Source: Stomoxys calcitrans
Taxonomy: Eukaryota; Arthropoda; Insecta; Diptera; Muscidae
Direction of reading: 5' to 3'
Assembly (NCBI RefSeq): GCF_963082655.1
Contig: NC_081554.1
Location: 64,012,602-64,076,601 of the forward strand
DNA length: 64,000 bases
The first letter of the stretch is position 1. Each line of letters begins with the position of its first letter. Shown here piece after piece: positions 1-10,729 of this stretch. Both the position numbers and the translations under genes were made by a program. The notes under the pieces were generated by a model. That model saw only the letters and a list, made by a program, of their open reading frames with translations, searched no databases and had not been told where the DNA came from.

Positions 1-1541
1 GCAAAATCGGGAGATAGGTTTATATGGGAGATGTATCAAGCTATTGATCGATTCAGACCATATTAGACATGTATATTGAAGGTCATGATAGAAGCCGCTA
101 TACAAAATTTCTACCAAATCGGATGATAATTACGCCCTCTAGAGGTTCAAGAAGTCAAGACCCCAGATCGGTTTACATGGCAGCTATATCAGGTTATGTA
201 CCAATTTGAGCCATACTTAGCACAGTTATTGGAAGTCATAACAAAGTTTCAGCCAAATCGGATGAGAATTGCGCTCTCTATTGGCAGAAGAAGTCAAGAT
301 CCAAGATCGGTTTATATGACAGCTATGCCAGATTATGAACCGATTTAAATAATACATAATACAATTGTTGAAAGTGATATAAAAACACCACGTGCAAAAT
401 TTCAGTCAAATCGGATGAGAATAGCGCCCTCTAGAGGCTAAAGAAGTCAAGACCCAAGATCGGTTTATATGACAGCTATGCCAGATTATGAACGAATTTG
501 AATCATACCTGACACAGTTATTGGAAGTGATACCAAAATACTACGTGCAAAATTTCAGCCAAATCGGATACGAATTGTGCCCTCTAGAGGCTTAAGAAGT
601 CAAGACCCCAGATCGGTTTATATGGCAGCTATATCAGGTTATGGACTGATTTGAACTATTCTTAGCCCAGTTGTTGAAAGTCATAACAAAACACCTCAAG
701 CAAAATTTCAGCCAAATCGGATAATAATTGCGTCCTCTAGTGGCTCAAGAAGTCAAGACCCCAGATTGGTTTATATGGCAGCTATATCAGGTTATGGACC
801 GATTTAAACCATACTTAGCACAGTTATTCGAAGTCGTAACAAAACACCTCAAGCAAAATTTCAGCCAAATCGGATAATAATTGCGTCCTCTAGTGGCTCA
901 AGAAGTCAAGACCCCAGATCGGTTTATGTGGCAGCTATATCAGGTTATGGACCGATTTGAATTATTCTTAGCACAGTTGTTGGAAGTCGTAACAAAACAC
1001 CTCATGCAAAATTTCAGCCAAATAGGATAATAATTGCGTCCTCTAGTGGCTCAAGAAGTCAAGACCCCAGATCGGTTTATGTGGCAGCTATATCAGGTTA
1101 TGGACCGATTTGAATTATTCTTAGCACAGTTGTTGGAAGTCGTAACAAAACACCTCATGCAAAATTTCAGCCAAATAGGATAATAATTGCGTCCTCTAGA
1201 GGCTCAAGAAGTCAAGATCCCAGATCGGTTTATATCGGTTTATAGCTATATCAAAACATGGACCGATTTGGCCCATTTACAATCCCAACCGACCTACACT
1301 AATAATAAGTATTTGTGTAAAATTTCAAGCGGCTAGCTTTACTCCTTCGTAAGTTAGCGTGCTTTCGACAGACAGACGGATGGACGGACGCACTGACAGA
1401 CGGACGGACATGGCTAGATGGACTTAAATTGACAGGACGATCAAGAATATATATACCTTATGGGGTCTCAGACGCATATCTCGAGGTGTTACAAACAGAA
1501 TGACGAAATTAGTATACCCCCATCCTATGGTGGAGGGTATA
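1..1541 (+). repeat. Family A tandem-monomer element, copy 1 (left end cut by window)
   Basis: At least eight tandem monomers carrying GATCGGTTTATATGGCAGC. Successive copies of this motif start at 611, 764, 917 and 1070, exactly 153 bp apart. The right end has the GACAGACGGACGG tetranucleotide block (about 1369-1410), a short core, TATATATA, then the terminal hairpin TATACCCCC...GGTGGAGGGTATA. The order (TA)n - core - (GTCY)n matches the mini-me/DINE-1 elements of Diptera, thought to be non-autonomous Helitron/Helentron relatives. The family assignment is by architecture, not alignment. 'Plus' here means reading from the CAAGTAA end towards the tetranucleotide end. Confidence 0.8.
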
Positions 1542-2353
1542 CAAATTTCAGCCATTCCGCTTAATAATAATTCCCCCAGTGGCTCAAGCAGTCAAGATCG
1601 GCTCATAAGGGAGCTTTGTCAGGCTATGAACCAACTTAGACCATAATTAGCACATTTGTTGGAATTCACACCTGATGCAAAATTTCAGATAAGTTGGATA
1701 AGTCTTGCACCCTCTAGAGGCTCAAGAAGTCACGATCCGAAATTGGTTCACATTGGTAATTGCAAATTTTTGCCCATAAACATTCTACTCAGGAACAGGG
1801 GCAAACTTCTCACATATCAATGAGTGCAGTCCGATTTAGGTTTAAGCTCAATGATAAGGGGCCTCCATTTCATAGCCGATTCCGAAAGGCGTCCCGCAGT
1901 GCGACACCTCTTTGGAGAGAAGTTTTTACATATCATAGTACCTCACAAATGTTACCAGAATTGGGAGGGGAAAACCACAGATGGAAAATGTTTTTTCTGA
2001 TGGCTCTCGCCAGGATTCAAACCCAGGCGTTCAGCGTCATAGGCGGACATACTAAACTGTGCAGATATATCAAAACATGGACCTATATGGACCATATACA
2101 ATACCAACCGACCTACATCTATAACAAAAATGTGTGCAAAATTCAAGCGTCTAGCTTCATTCCTTCGAAAATTAGCTTGCATTTGACCGACGGAGAGATA
2201 AACGGACGGACAGACGAACGGGCATGTTTACATCGAATAAGGATGTCAAGATGACCAAGAATAAGGGTTGTTCGGTCTCACATCAATATCTCGATGTGTC
2301 ACAAATGGAGTGACGAAATTAGTATATTCTTATCCTATGGTGGAGAGGGTATA
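1542..2353 (+). repeat. Family A element, copy 2, interrupted by a SINE
   Basis: Monomer-like sequence resumes directly after copy 1, is interrupted by a reverse-strand SINE at about 1759-2060, and continues with the conserved right part (AAAACATGGACC, then the tetranucleotide tract with interruptions, then the hairpin GGTGGAGAGGGTATA). It is more diverged than copy 1. The two lie head to tail, so they may be one extended element or two adjacent insertions. Confidence 0.65.
1759..2060 (-). mobile_element. tRNA-derived SINE, copy 1
   Basis: Reverse complement of the SINE found nine times in this window. The B-box region reads GGATTCAAACCCAGG (one change from the family's GGATTCGAACC complement). 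The body has the shared GCGACACCTCTTTGGAGAGA block, and the 3' tail on the left is of the TTGCAAATTTTTGCCC type. The tRNA-like head is degraded at the right end, where A-box bases are missing. It sits inside a family A element. Confidence 0.75.
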
Positions 2354-2443
2354 AAAATGAGGGATTCTAGGCATTTCCACGCGGTTGTCTACATTTATCG
2401 ATTACAAGCTGAGTCTAGACCGCTACCCTTCAACTCTATTACA

Positions 2444-2532
2444 ATAGGTTAGGTTGAAAAGAGGGTGTAGATGTTAATCTGCACCATGCCACTATAGACA
2501 TACACCTAAGCCAGTAATCGGCTTATTGTACG
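2444..2532 (-). mobile_element. 3'-end fragment of R1/LOA-type retrotransposon (family b)
   Basis: Matches, in reverse complement, the 3' untranslated end of the long copy at 17150-17246, including AATCGGCTTATTGTACGCTC and GGTTGAAAAGAGG. Only about 90 bp are present, as expected of a severely 5'-truncated non-LTR insertion. Confidence 0.65.
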
Positions 2533-2566
2533 CTCTATTGCAATATGAGGAAAAAAAAATTGCCCC

Positions 2567-3058
2567 TTTTATGCCCACCACCATAGGATAGGGGTATACT
2601 AATCTAGCCATTTCGTTGGTAACATATCAAAATATTGACCTGAGACCCTATAGAGTATATGTATATTCTTGACCGTCTTGACATTCTCAGTCGATCTAGC
2701 CATGTTCGCCCGCCAATCTGTCTGTATGTCGAAATCACGATAGCTCTCGAACTAATAAGGATATCCTCTTTAAATTTTGCACGGTTGCTTCTTATCGATG
2801 TAGGTCTTTGGGGATTGTAAATAGGCCATACCAGTTAAGATTTGGATATAGCCTCCATATAAACCGATCCTCAGTTTTGACTTTTGAGCCCTTGGAGACT
2901 TCAATTTTTATCCAGTTTGGCAGAAATTTGGCACAGGGAGTTAGGTTTAGACTACAAATATCTGTGCCGAGCATGATCCCAATCGGTCTATGAACTGATA
3001 TAGCCGCCATACAAACCAATCCACAGACCTCACAATTTTTTGTTAGGGCGTAACGATA
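2567..3058 (-). repeat. Family A-like element, copy 3 (diverged)
   Basis: Begins with the terminal hairpin CCACCACCATAGGATAGGGGTA, then the core with a TGTCTGTATGTCGAAATCACG tract, then about two diverged monomers containing GATATAGCC...CCATATAAACCGATCC. It ends where ORF1-like sequence begins. Confidence 0.7.
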
Positions 3059-3905
3059 CATCTCAATTGTGCATTGATCCCCGAAAGCAGTTGGTTTGTA
3101 TCGGCCCCGATACCAGCCTGCATCTTCTCAAACAGAAGGAGACCCAGGAAATTCCGCTTGAACATCACAGTATACTGATGACAGCCCATTGACTATCCCA
3201 GTCCAATTTTTCCTAGGTATGCAGCCTTATTCTTCTCCCTTGTTGACAATCACTATCACCAAGCTGTCCTTAGCGACTTTAGCAAAGGTCCATGGACCCA
3301 TATCACTTTTGTTCGCCTTAGTTCTTTTGGACATGGAATTCCCCCAGGAGACAGCAGTCTTTTGGCTGACTGCGGTGCCGTTTCCAATTCCGTGTAGCCT
3401 TTATTGTATTACGTTTGCGAATCCCCGAATCCAATTAAGGGAGACTCTCTCCTTAACGGTGAAGTCATAGGATCAGTCGCACTAATCTACTCAATATAAC
3501 TGGGTGCGATGTGCCTCTTATTATTCCCACCTCTTAGGAAAATTATAGGCATACGAAGATAAAATGGGTTCAGCCTGCCCTTGCTGGTCAGTCATCTGTC
3601 AGTTATAGGTGCCTAGCGCTACCGCTCCACCACTCGAGGTCTCAGTAGGAAACAAGATGCTACGACCTGTTACCACCACTACAGTTGAGTCTTTGGAATA
3701 AATTCTAACCCTACTCCGAGTCTCTTGATGTTTTCTACTTCATACCTTATTTATCTCCCCGGTATAATTTGATCATCTACCAACTACTATACCCTTTATT
3801 TGTATCCCATATAGTCATGATTGGCAAATATTCCCATTTGTGGAGGGGTTTTGGGAATCCCATATTGTCTTGATCGTCCAAAATGCCCATTTGAGTAAGT
3901 TTTCC
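3059..3905 (-). pseudogene. ORF1 (gag-like) fragment of an R1/LOA-type non-LTR retrotransposon
   Basis: On the minus strand, overlapping frames read GPWTFAKVAKDSLVIVIVNK, then a stop, then CIPRKNWTGI, then a frame change to DAGWYRGRYKPTAFGDQ. This order (a 'WxxVAKDxLxIAIVxxG' stretch, then 'IPxxxW', then 'DAGWYxGxxKxxAF') is what I recognise from gag-like ORF1 proteins of insect R1/LOA-type LINEs, which bind element RNA. Several stops and frame changes make it a dead fragment. The left part (3750-3905) already contains the first ~150 bp of the adjacent 'H' repeat. ORF1 is poorly conserved, so the clade is uncertain. Confidence 0.5.
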
Positions 3906-4612
3906 CACTCCAATTTTTCCTAGGTATGCAGCCTTATTCTTCTCCCTTGTTGATAATCACTATCACCAAGCTGTCCTTAGCGACTTTAGCAAAGGTCCAT
4001 GGACCCATATCACTTTTGTTCGCCTTAGTTCTTTTGGACATGGAATTCCCCCCAGGTGACAGCAGTCTTTTGGCTGACTGCGGTGCCGTTTCCAATTCCG
4101 TGTAGCCTTTATTGTATTACGTTTGCGAATCCCCGAATCCAATTAAGGGAGACTCTCTCCTTAACGGTGAAGTCATAGGATCAGTCGCACTAATCTTCTC
4201 AATATAACTGGGTGCGATGTGCCTCTTATTATTCCCACCTCTTAGGAAAATTATAGGCATACGAAGATAAAATGGGTTCAGCCTGCCCTTGCTGGTCAGT
4301 CATCTGTCAGTTATAGGTGCCTAGCGCTACCGCTCCACCACTCGAGGTCTCAGTAGCAAACAAGATGCTACGACCTGTTACCACCACTACAGTTGAGTCT
4401 TTGGAATAAATTCTAACCCTACTCCGGGTCTCTTGATGTTTTCTACTTCATACCTTATTTATCTCCCCGGAATAATTTGATCATCTACTAAGTACTATAC
4501 CCTTTATTTGTATCCCATATAGTCATGATTGGCAAATATTCCCATTTGTGGAGGGGTTTTGGGAAACCCATATTGTCTTGATCGTCCAAAATGCCCATTT
4601 GAGTAAATTTTC
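3906..4612. repeat. 707-bp direct tandem duplication of 3199-3905
   Basis: The segment from CCAATTTTTCCTAGGTATGC at 3203 recurs at 3910, an offset of 707 bp, with only about ten differences noticed by eye (for example AATCTACTC/AATCTTCTC, GTAGGAAAC/GTAGCAAAC, one extra C in a C-run). It carries the same ORF1 fragment (minus strand) plus the start of repeat H, so the duplication happened after those two pieces were joined. Confidence 0.9.
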
Positions 4613-5345
4613 GGGTCGGGTGGCCCCCTAGGTACTTGGACCAAGTATGTATTATCAAATTTGTATTCTATTCTCGAATACGTTTCACTTGGGTCCCATA
4701 TTGTGCCCCATCGGTCCACTTTTATTTTTGGACGGTGCTTTTGGGTTAAGGGGAAGGGTACGCCCCCCTTCCGATATCAACAAATTATGTAGCCTCCTGT
4801 TCCTTCCAGACCATATTGGTAATCTACTCCATAATACCTTTCATATGAGTGCCATAGTGTCATTATCGTCAAATATGCCTATTTGAAGGGTTTTGGGTTG
4901 GGGCGGCCCCATAAATACCTGGACCCAATGTTAATTATCAAATTAGTACTCTACTCCCGAATACCTTTTATTTGAGTCACATATTGTGCCGATCGGTGCA
5001 CTTTAATTTTGGGCGGTGCTTTTGGCGTAAGGGGAAGGGTCCGCCCTCTTACGATCTCAACAAAATCGATAGCCTATTGCTCCTACCAGACCATATTCGT
5101 AATGTACTGCGTAATACCTTTCATTTGAGTCTCATATTGTCCCGATGGGTCTACTTTTATTTTTGGCTGGTGCTTTTGTGGTAAGGGGAGCGTCCGCCCC
5201 CCTTCCGGTATCAAAAAATTAACCAATTTCACAATGTGTGAAAATTTCAAGAAAATTGGTCCAGGTGTTTTCGAGTCTATTCGGAACAAACAAACGACAG
5301 ACAGACAAACAAACACACTTTTTATTAATAGAATATTATATAATA
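4465..5345 (+). repeat. Repeat 'H': ~150-bp tandem units ending in an ACAAACAAAC-type tail
   Basis: Unit landmarks AATACNTTTCATTTGAGTCC recur near 4677, 4836, 4963 and 5115 (spacing 159, 127 and 152 bp), each followed by a G-rich/C-rich pair (GGGGAAGGGT and CGCCCCCCTT). The right end is AAAATTTCAAGAAAATTGGT, then GAACAAACAAACGACAGACA and an AT-rich tail. I do not recognise the element. It is built like families A-C but has different sequence. Confidence 0.6.
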
Positions 5346-5414
5346 AATTATTGGGTTATATAGACCCAGAAAGGCCATGGGTCTATATATTCCTTTGAAG
5401 GATTGAGGTTTCCT

Positions 5415-5592
5415 GCATAGCGGCACCACTTGGTAGAGAAGTTTTAATATGGCAGGATACCTAACAAATATAACCAGCATTAGTAAGGGGATAAATACCA
5501 CTGAAAGTTTTGTTGATGTTCACGCTGGGATTTGTACCCAGGCATTCGGCGTCATAGGCGAACATGTTAACCTCTGCGCCACGGTGGCCTCC
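5415..5592 (-). mobile_element. tRNA-derived SINE, copy 2 (3' truncated)
   Basis: The reverse complement shows the intact head GGAGGCCACCGTGGCGCAGA and a B box of the GGTACAAATCC type, followed by a diverged body. The half ending in the TTTGCA tail is absent. It follows repeat H directly. Confidence 0.7.
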
Positions 5593-6404
5593 AGAGATGT
5601 ATGTTTCTATGTTGTAAATATTTTTCTATGTTCTAACTACCAGTAGATGTTGCTTTTGGATGTCCTGTCCTGTTGGAATTTTACATATATCCATCATGGA
5701 ATGTCCCATATGTTCTCTGTACATCGTTAACTGGTTTTATCAGATATAATTCATAAACATGTGTGAGTGGATGTATCGTAAAATGACCCAAGCCCTGAGC
5801 CTATTTTATATTTAACAGAGACCATTCACAATGTTTATGACCATTATCCTTGAGCTGGATTATGGAGATGTGATTAAAAGCCGCCCCGCAGTGAAAAGAA
5901 CCCGTAAACTCGATTATAATGGGATTGAATAGACTATAAACTGTGCACATTGCACGTGGCCATTTTGATGATTGGCAAATTGGTTAACAAGCGAACGAAA
6001 AGCACAGAGTTATACTCGCTAAAGCTTAACATTAATGCTGTATAGTATGGGACCTAATACCTGTACCCAAAACGAATTGAGTCTACTACAAACAACAAAA
6101 AAACGCGCTAACCCAACCGCACAAAATCAAGGTTATTCATCACAAGGGATTTTGGAAAAAATATACACAAATCACTGTGGATTACTTTGGAGAATATTAA
6201 TTTGACTTTTAGGGTCTAAGAAATCAAATCATGGAATTGGCTTATATTGAATTTTATAGCATCTTAAAGGGAGCTTCTCTTTGGCCATGCGGCGGATAAG
6301 GGCACTGTGTTAACCCTAATATAATGCTCAGTGCTCCAGGTAGTGGGGATCAAATTGCCTGAGTTTTTTTTTTTTTTTTGATAAAATGTACTGGACCACC
6401 ATTC
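5593..6404. other. No recognisable gene; AT-rich unique sequence
   Basis: No convincing open frame and no motif of the repeat families present elsewhere. A T-run lies at about 6365-6380, just before LINE sequence begins. Confidence 0.5.
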
Positions 6405-7034
6405 CTAGGTGGGCGTTGTGGTGCACTCTGATGAACTGGGACTGGTTATATCGAGAAGGTTTCCCGACCACTATAGTGTGTATCAAGCAGAGATCCTTTC
6501 CTTTAAAGTGTTGGTGGAATGGTTAAACTATAATATCAACTATTGGCATGAATATCTTCTCAGTTAGCCATTTAATCTCTGGCGAACACAAATCTGCATC
6601 CGCAGACCTCTCAACGAGATGGCAGATCAGTTAAAACTTCAGCTGGGCCAAAGAGATAACAGAGGGAATTGTAGAGCAGACGCTCTAGCGAGACTTTACT
6701 TTACACATTCCAGGAGATTTGGAATCTGTAGGTAAGCCTCCAGCGACATGTTAGCTAAGTCTTCAGGAGCAGGCCCAAGGGGCAACAAATAACAAATGGT
6801 CATAAAGTGGGAGTTATGAACACTCCAAAATTATGTGGCCTAATCTAGACATAAAGAGGTCTACCTCTTTGCTGTCGCTGGCTAGAACAGAAATTTCAAT
6901 CATTGTGTGAGTCATTTTAGGTCACTGTCTGATCGGAAAATATGCTGCAAGTAACGATTTCTGCATTGAGGTCGTCGAGGAAAAGGAGTCTAAAGAACAT
7001 CTGCTGTGTGTGACTAGGTCATTGAGGGCTGTTC
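6405..7034 (+). pseudogene. RNase H and C-terminal remnant of R1/LOA-type element (family c)
   Basis: Broken frames on the plus strand resemble the better copy at 34905-35455. They show DHYSVYQAEIL (the RNase H glutamate region), a FSDSQAV-like region now degraded, and a late stretch ending in EHLLCVTRS, which resembles the C-terminal Cys/His region that follows RNase H in these elements. Stops are frequent. In a live element this domain would remove RNA from the RNA/DNA hybrid. It meets an inverted RT fragment of the same family at about 7035. Confidence 0.5.
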
Positions 7035-7457
7035 CAGTGTATATGCATGCTATTGCCGAGACAGGCAATCTCCAGGGATCTCTGCCCCGATATATATTTC
7101 TATAAACCTCTCTTAAGTCTTCAGCATGAAAGATGACAGACTAAAAGGACGAAAATCTTTCGCCTTCATATGGAATGGTTTTCCTGCTTTTGATATGAAA
7201 ATTACCTTTGTGTTTCTCCATCCCACAGGTATCCCAGCCGATACAAGCAGAGTATTTCTTCCTAAGTCAAGAAGTCAGTCTATTTGACACAGCTTGTAAT
7301 TCAACCGTAGATACATGATCAGGGCCTAGCGACTTAAGGGAGTCGAAACTTTCTATCGCCCAAAGGATTTTGGACTCCGACGAATGCATATCAATGAGAA
7401 CCTCTTCTGGCGGCACGTTATACGTTAGAAAGTTTCCCAGAAATGAATATCAACGAG
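7035..7457 (-). pseudogene. Reverse transcriptase N-terminal fragment, family c, inverted
   Basis: Minus-strand reading gives ILWAIESFDSLKSLGPDHVS, then TVELQAVSNRL and a GEIPGD-like region. This is the 'AI..F.SFKSPGPDGI.PALLQ' block 5' of the RT active site. It is homologous to the fragment at 9585-10470 and to 32290-32640. Several stops. The inverted arrangement against 6405-7034 implies rearrangement or twin-priming-type 5' inversion. Confidence 0.6.
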
Positions 7458-8765
7458 TAGTTCTAGTTGTTGTTGTTGTAGCAGTGTGTTGTATTCTGTC
7501 TGTCGTCTGCTTGGTTCGGTTGAGTATCCAGATTCAGGAACTCTGCAACTAAGATGGGATGCGTCCAGAGGGATCTGGGTCTGGCTGGGCAATTAAACAG
7601 GTGACGTGTATCATGTGATCCCTGGTCACAATCGGGACATACACCCTGCACGTTGGCATCAATCAGTGATCTGTAGAAATTGAGGCGGCTCCGTCTGCCG
7701 GAACGTAATTGCGCCAGAACTACTCTGTTTTGTCGGGGAAGGTAAATTTCTTCAGATGTAATGGGAGGCAGTCATTCTCCAAGGAACACATTAACCTGGT
7801 AGTTATTCACCGCATCTGCTACCGTGTTTGCAGGAATGTTGCCGATACCTGATCTTGTAGCGCTGGACCTCACGTTCGTCGTCGTTCCGTTACCGGGGTT
7901 CGAGAGCGAATTAACAGAAGACCACAGCTTTTCTGAATCGGTACCTAAGTTACATTGCTCCAAGTGTTCCAGCCCCAAATTCCGATTATGTTCGTTGACT
8001 ACCCTGGTAATTTCCAGATTCAGCTCGCTGATTCTAGGTTTAGTGGGGTCCGTGCAACTAATTCCATCAAGCTCGTCTGCGAGTACCACTGCCTGCGCCG
8101 AGAAATTGGGTCGTACTTGGGGTATTCTACAGGCTGCTATAAAGCGAGCGGCTGCTGTGTTAATGGTGTCTTAGAATTTCCTCTTGACAACTACCACATT
8201 TGTGGGGGGTTGCCAGTTCACTCAAGCGGCAATTGGTGTACCCCCGACAATCGGTCCAATCGGCCTTCTTTTGATTGATAAACGTTCGGCGCTCAGAGGC
8301 TATGAAGTCGGGAGGTCGATCTTTGGCGACAATTATGGGGAGGTGGTCTAATCCCAAAGGAATGACGGCTTGCCAGGCGTGCTGTTGCACGTGCTCGTAA
8401 TCCTGGTGGAGGCTCCTCATTCACCGTGCAAAATGTATAGCCTTCAATCTGCTCTACCAAAGCTATGCCCTGCTGGTCGTTGCCTAGGGAAGAATGTCAT
8501 GAAACATGATGCGCATTAAAGATTCCTAGAACCAGACGATTATGACTACACAGTAGCTTACTTATGTCGGGCTTGGATATTAACTGGGTCATAAATTCCA
8601 ACCGGAGGTATGTACACGTTGTATAGCTCTATCTCGGCAGTACCGGACCTGACTGCTATCCCTATTCACTCCATGTTAGGGTCACTAGCGCCAGGCGCAG
8701 GCGCTAGACTATTAGTTCTAGAGTTTCCTCACTGGATACTTTCCATTAATACTTTGATTTCTGAA
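7458..8765 (-). pseudogene. Jockey-clade non-LTR retrotransposon remnant, RT core deleted
   Basis: Minus strand, 5' to 3'. The endonuclease remnant reads IELYNVYIPPVGIYDPVNIQ near 8560-8625, then a broken GNDQQGIALVEQIEG stretch. The linker reads ERRTFINQKKADWTD near 8250-8300, then PRISELNLEITRVVNEHNRN and GLEHLEQCNLGT. At about 7775-7780 it jumps straight to the C-terminal tail (RQNRVVLAQLRSGRRSRLNF, then a CPDCDQGSHDTRHLFNCPA zinc-finger-like motif), so the whole RT catalytic core is missing. The 3' end is a CAACAACAAC tail (7458-7477 read on minus). The order endonuclease - linker - [RT] - Cys/His tail is that of the Jockey clade. Frameshifts abound. Confidence 0.75.
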
Positions 8766-8796
8766 TATATCCCACCCTAATAATTAATAAAAAAGA

Positions 8797-9010
8797 AATT
8801 GCGGATTTTTCATATAGTCGGCGTTGACAAATTTTTTCACAGCTTGTGACTCTGTAATTGCATTCTTTCTTCTGTCAGTTATCAGCTGTAACTTTTAGCT
8901 TGCTTTAGAAAAAAAGTGTAAAAAAAATATATATGATTAAAGTTCATTCTTAGTTTCATTAAAAATGCATTTACTTTCTTTTAAAAAATCCGCAATTACT
9001 TTTTGGGCAA
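8797..9010 (+). mobile_element. Mariner MITE, both outer ends trimmed
   Basis: Same sequence as the complete MITE at 43903-44140: ATTGCGGATTTTTCATATAG on the left, a CTTTAGAAAAAAAGTG junction, and AAAAAATCCGCAATTACTTT on the right. The outermost TTGGGTTGCCCAAAAAG of the left end and the last bases of the right end are absent. Confidence 0.85.
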
Positions 9011-9026
9011 GGAGGTATTGGAAAGC

Positions 9027-9515
9027 CCAAAGGAATTGAATTTAAATACTATTCAAAGCACAATTGTCGCCAGAAATGTTTCAACCATAAATATAAATGT
9101 CAATGGATCGGATCAAGAAGCTTATCTGAATACAGCTGCCAGGACAATCATAGCTGGTTACGAACTTTATATGTATGTTATTGAAGAAAAAGGAGGTCCC
9201 ATTTCAAGAAGTATTTGCAGAAGTGACATTGGCTGACTGAAGTCCACGAAAAGAAATGGTTTTATCGACCATAGATTGCATTCTTATAGGAAAACGTTTT
9301 AAATTGATACGTTTTATTTATGCATGAAATAATCTGACCCTAATGCATGAAATAATCTGACCCTAATTGGTGAAGATTTTCTGGAGCAATGTGAAATTGT
9401 TATCGATCGAGCACAATGGACTTGGCTTTTTGTTGACGAACCATCGCAAAGCTTTGAATTTAAATGTACATCATCTAAGGCTATTGAAAATCGTCGTCAC
9501 ATGATTTCTAATACA
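9027..9515 (+). pseudogene. Probable Gypsy-type LTR retrotransposon aspartic protease remnant
   Basis: Frame 1 reads ININVNGSDQEAYLNTAART, matching the usual 'V.VNG....LVDTGA.R' protease start, with the active-site D-T-G now N-T-A. A frameshift leads to VPFQEVFAEVTLAD, then MVLSTIDCILIGKRF. After a stop and a 22-bp direct repeat (9322-9365) comes LIGEDFLEQCEIVID, like the 'LIG.DFL....IVID' end of the fold. No LTRs, primer-binding site or RT are seen nearby. The assignment rests on motif order only. With the catalytic aspartate lost and at least two breaks it cannot be functional. Confidence 0.5.
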
Positions 9516-9584
9516 ACATAAACCGAAAAGGCTTAATCGAGATTAGTAAATAATAATACTCCCCATAATAATCATTTATAACAC

Positions 9585-10470
9585 ATTTACTATAGGCATG
9601 CTGTTGCCGAGAGAAGCGATCTCCAGGGATCTTTGCCCTAAGATATGTTTCCATCAGCCTCTCAAAAGTCAGCATAAAGGATGACAGACTAATAGGACGA
9701 AAATATTTCGCCTTCGCGTGGTAAAGTTTCCTGCTTTTGGGAATGAAAATGGCTTTCGTGTCCCTCCATCCCACAGGTATATATGGCATGGTGATACAAG
9801 CAGAGTATATTTCCCTAAGCCATAGAGCCAGGCTGTCGAACACTGCTTGTATTTAATACCGCGGTGGTATGTCATGAGGGCCTGGGGACTATAGGGAATC
9901 AAAACGTTTTATCGCCCAAAGGATTTTCGACTCAGCCTTAATTTCCCCAACAACCTCCGACGAATACATATCAATGACAAATTCTTCTGGCACCACGTTA
10001 TCCGTAGAAGAGTTTCTCGGGAAATGCGTATCAACGAGTTGTTCAAGTGTATCTACACTAGGCATTGTACATAGATTCTCTGACTTCTGAATCTGTCTGA
10101 ATAGGATCTTCCACAGCCAAGAGGCCTCAGATGTAGCTTCCACGGAGCTGCTGAATTCTACCGAGAATTTATTCTGAGCACGCTCTTGTACTTTCTTAGC
10201 TCAGCCTTATAGACGTCCCAATTGTGTGGTGCCCTTTTGGCTTTCGCCCTGTTGAAGTTTTTTTCTGGAATTCTTCTTTAGACCAACCAGTTCTGCAGTT
10301 AACCATGGCGGTCGTTGTTTGTCTCTTAGTTTGGCTCTAGGAAATGTTTACGCGAGCGATTCATTCAGGGTCTTCGTGATCCGCTTGACCATTATGTCTA
10401 TATATCCTGCAGTTTCCACTTCCTTGTCAGGTCTAGAAGCAATATATGTTCCCATTGTGCTCTACAGTAA
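9585..10470 (-). pseudogene. Endonuclease-RT linker and RT N-terminus, family c LINE, inverted
   Basis: Minus strand from 10470: broken linker (RHNGQADHEDPE in one frame), QTTTAMVNCRTGWS, then SEASWLWKILFRQIQK, VDTLEQLVDTHFPRNSSTDN, ILWAIKRFDSL, ALWLREIYSACITMPYIPVG, IFIPKSRKLYHAKAKYFRPI and SLSSFMLTFERLMETYLRAK. This is the fingers region of R1/LOA-type RTs ('F.P....YHTKAK.FRPISLSSFMLKTLERLI'). The active-site YADD block is not reached. Several frameshifts and stops separate the pieces. Confidence 0.7.
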
Positions 10471-10526
10471 AATTAAAATGGGTTTGAAGTTATAAAAAAG
10501 GTTATAAAAACATAATTGAAAGCCAC

Positions 10527-10715
10527 GGGAGGCCACCTTGGCCTTTAAAAAAAAACATCAAAAAAATTTACAAAAAACTACATGTCGTTCGTTCTCGGCA
10601 TAAACAAGGAGGCCCCTTATCATCGAGGTTAAACTGTAATGGGTCTGCACTCTGATATGGGAGAAATATTCCCTATTCCTTAATGAAATGTTCATGGGAA
10701 ATTTAGTAGCAGCAG
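10527..10715 (+). mobile_element. tRNA-derived SINE, copy 3 (internally deleted) with 14-bp TSD
   Basis: Flanked by perfect direct repeats TAATTGAAAGCCAC at 10513-10526 and 10716-10729. The head GGGAGGCCACCTTGGCC is followed directly by an A-rich stretch and the 3' half (AAGGAGGCCCCTTATCATCG, then TTCATGGGAAATTT). The A and B boxes are lost, so the copy cannot be transcribed by Pol III from its own promoter. Confidence 0.85.
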
Positions 10716-10729
10716 TAATTGAAAGCCAC

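Noticed and set aside
1..1541. Regular spaced repeats that could suggest a CRISPR-like or satellite array
   Set aside because: Units are 153 bp with no short repeat/spacer structure, the source is a eukaryote, and arrays are bounded by element ends, so they are transposon monomers.
7824..8174. 116-codon plus frame
   Set aside because: It is the antisense shadow of the Jockey linker on the minus strand.
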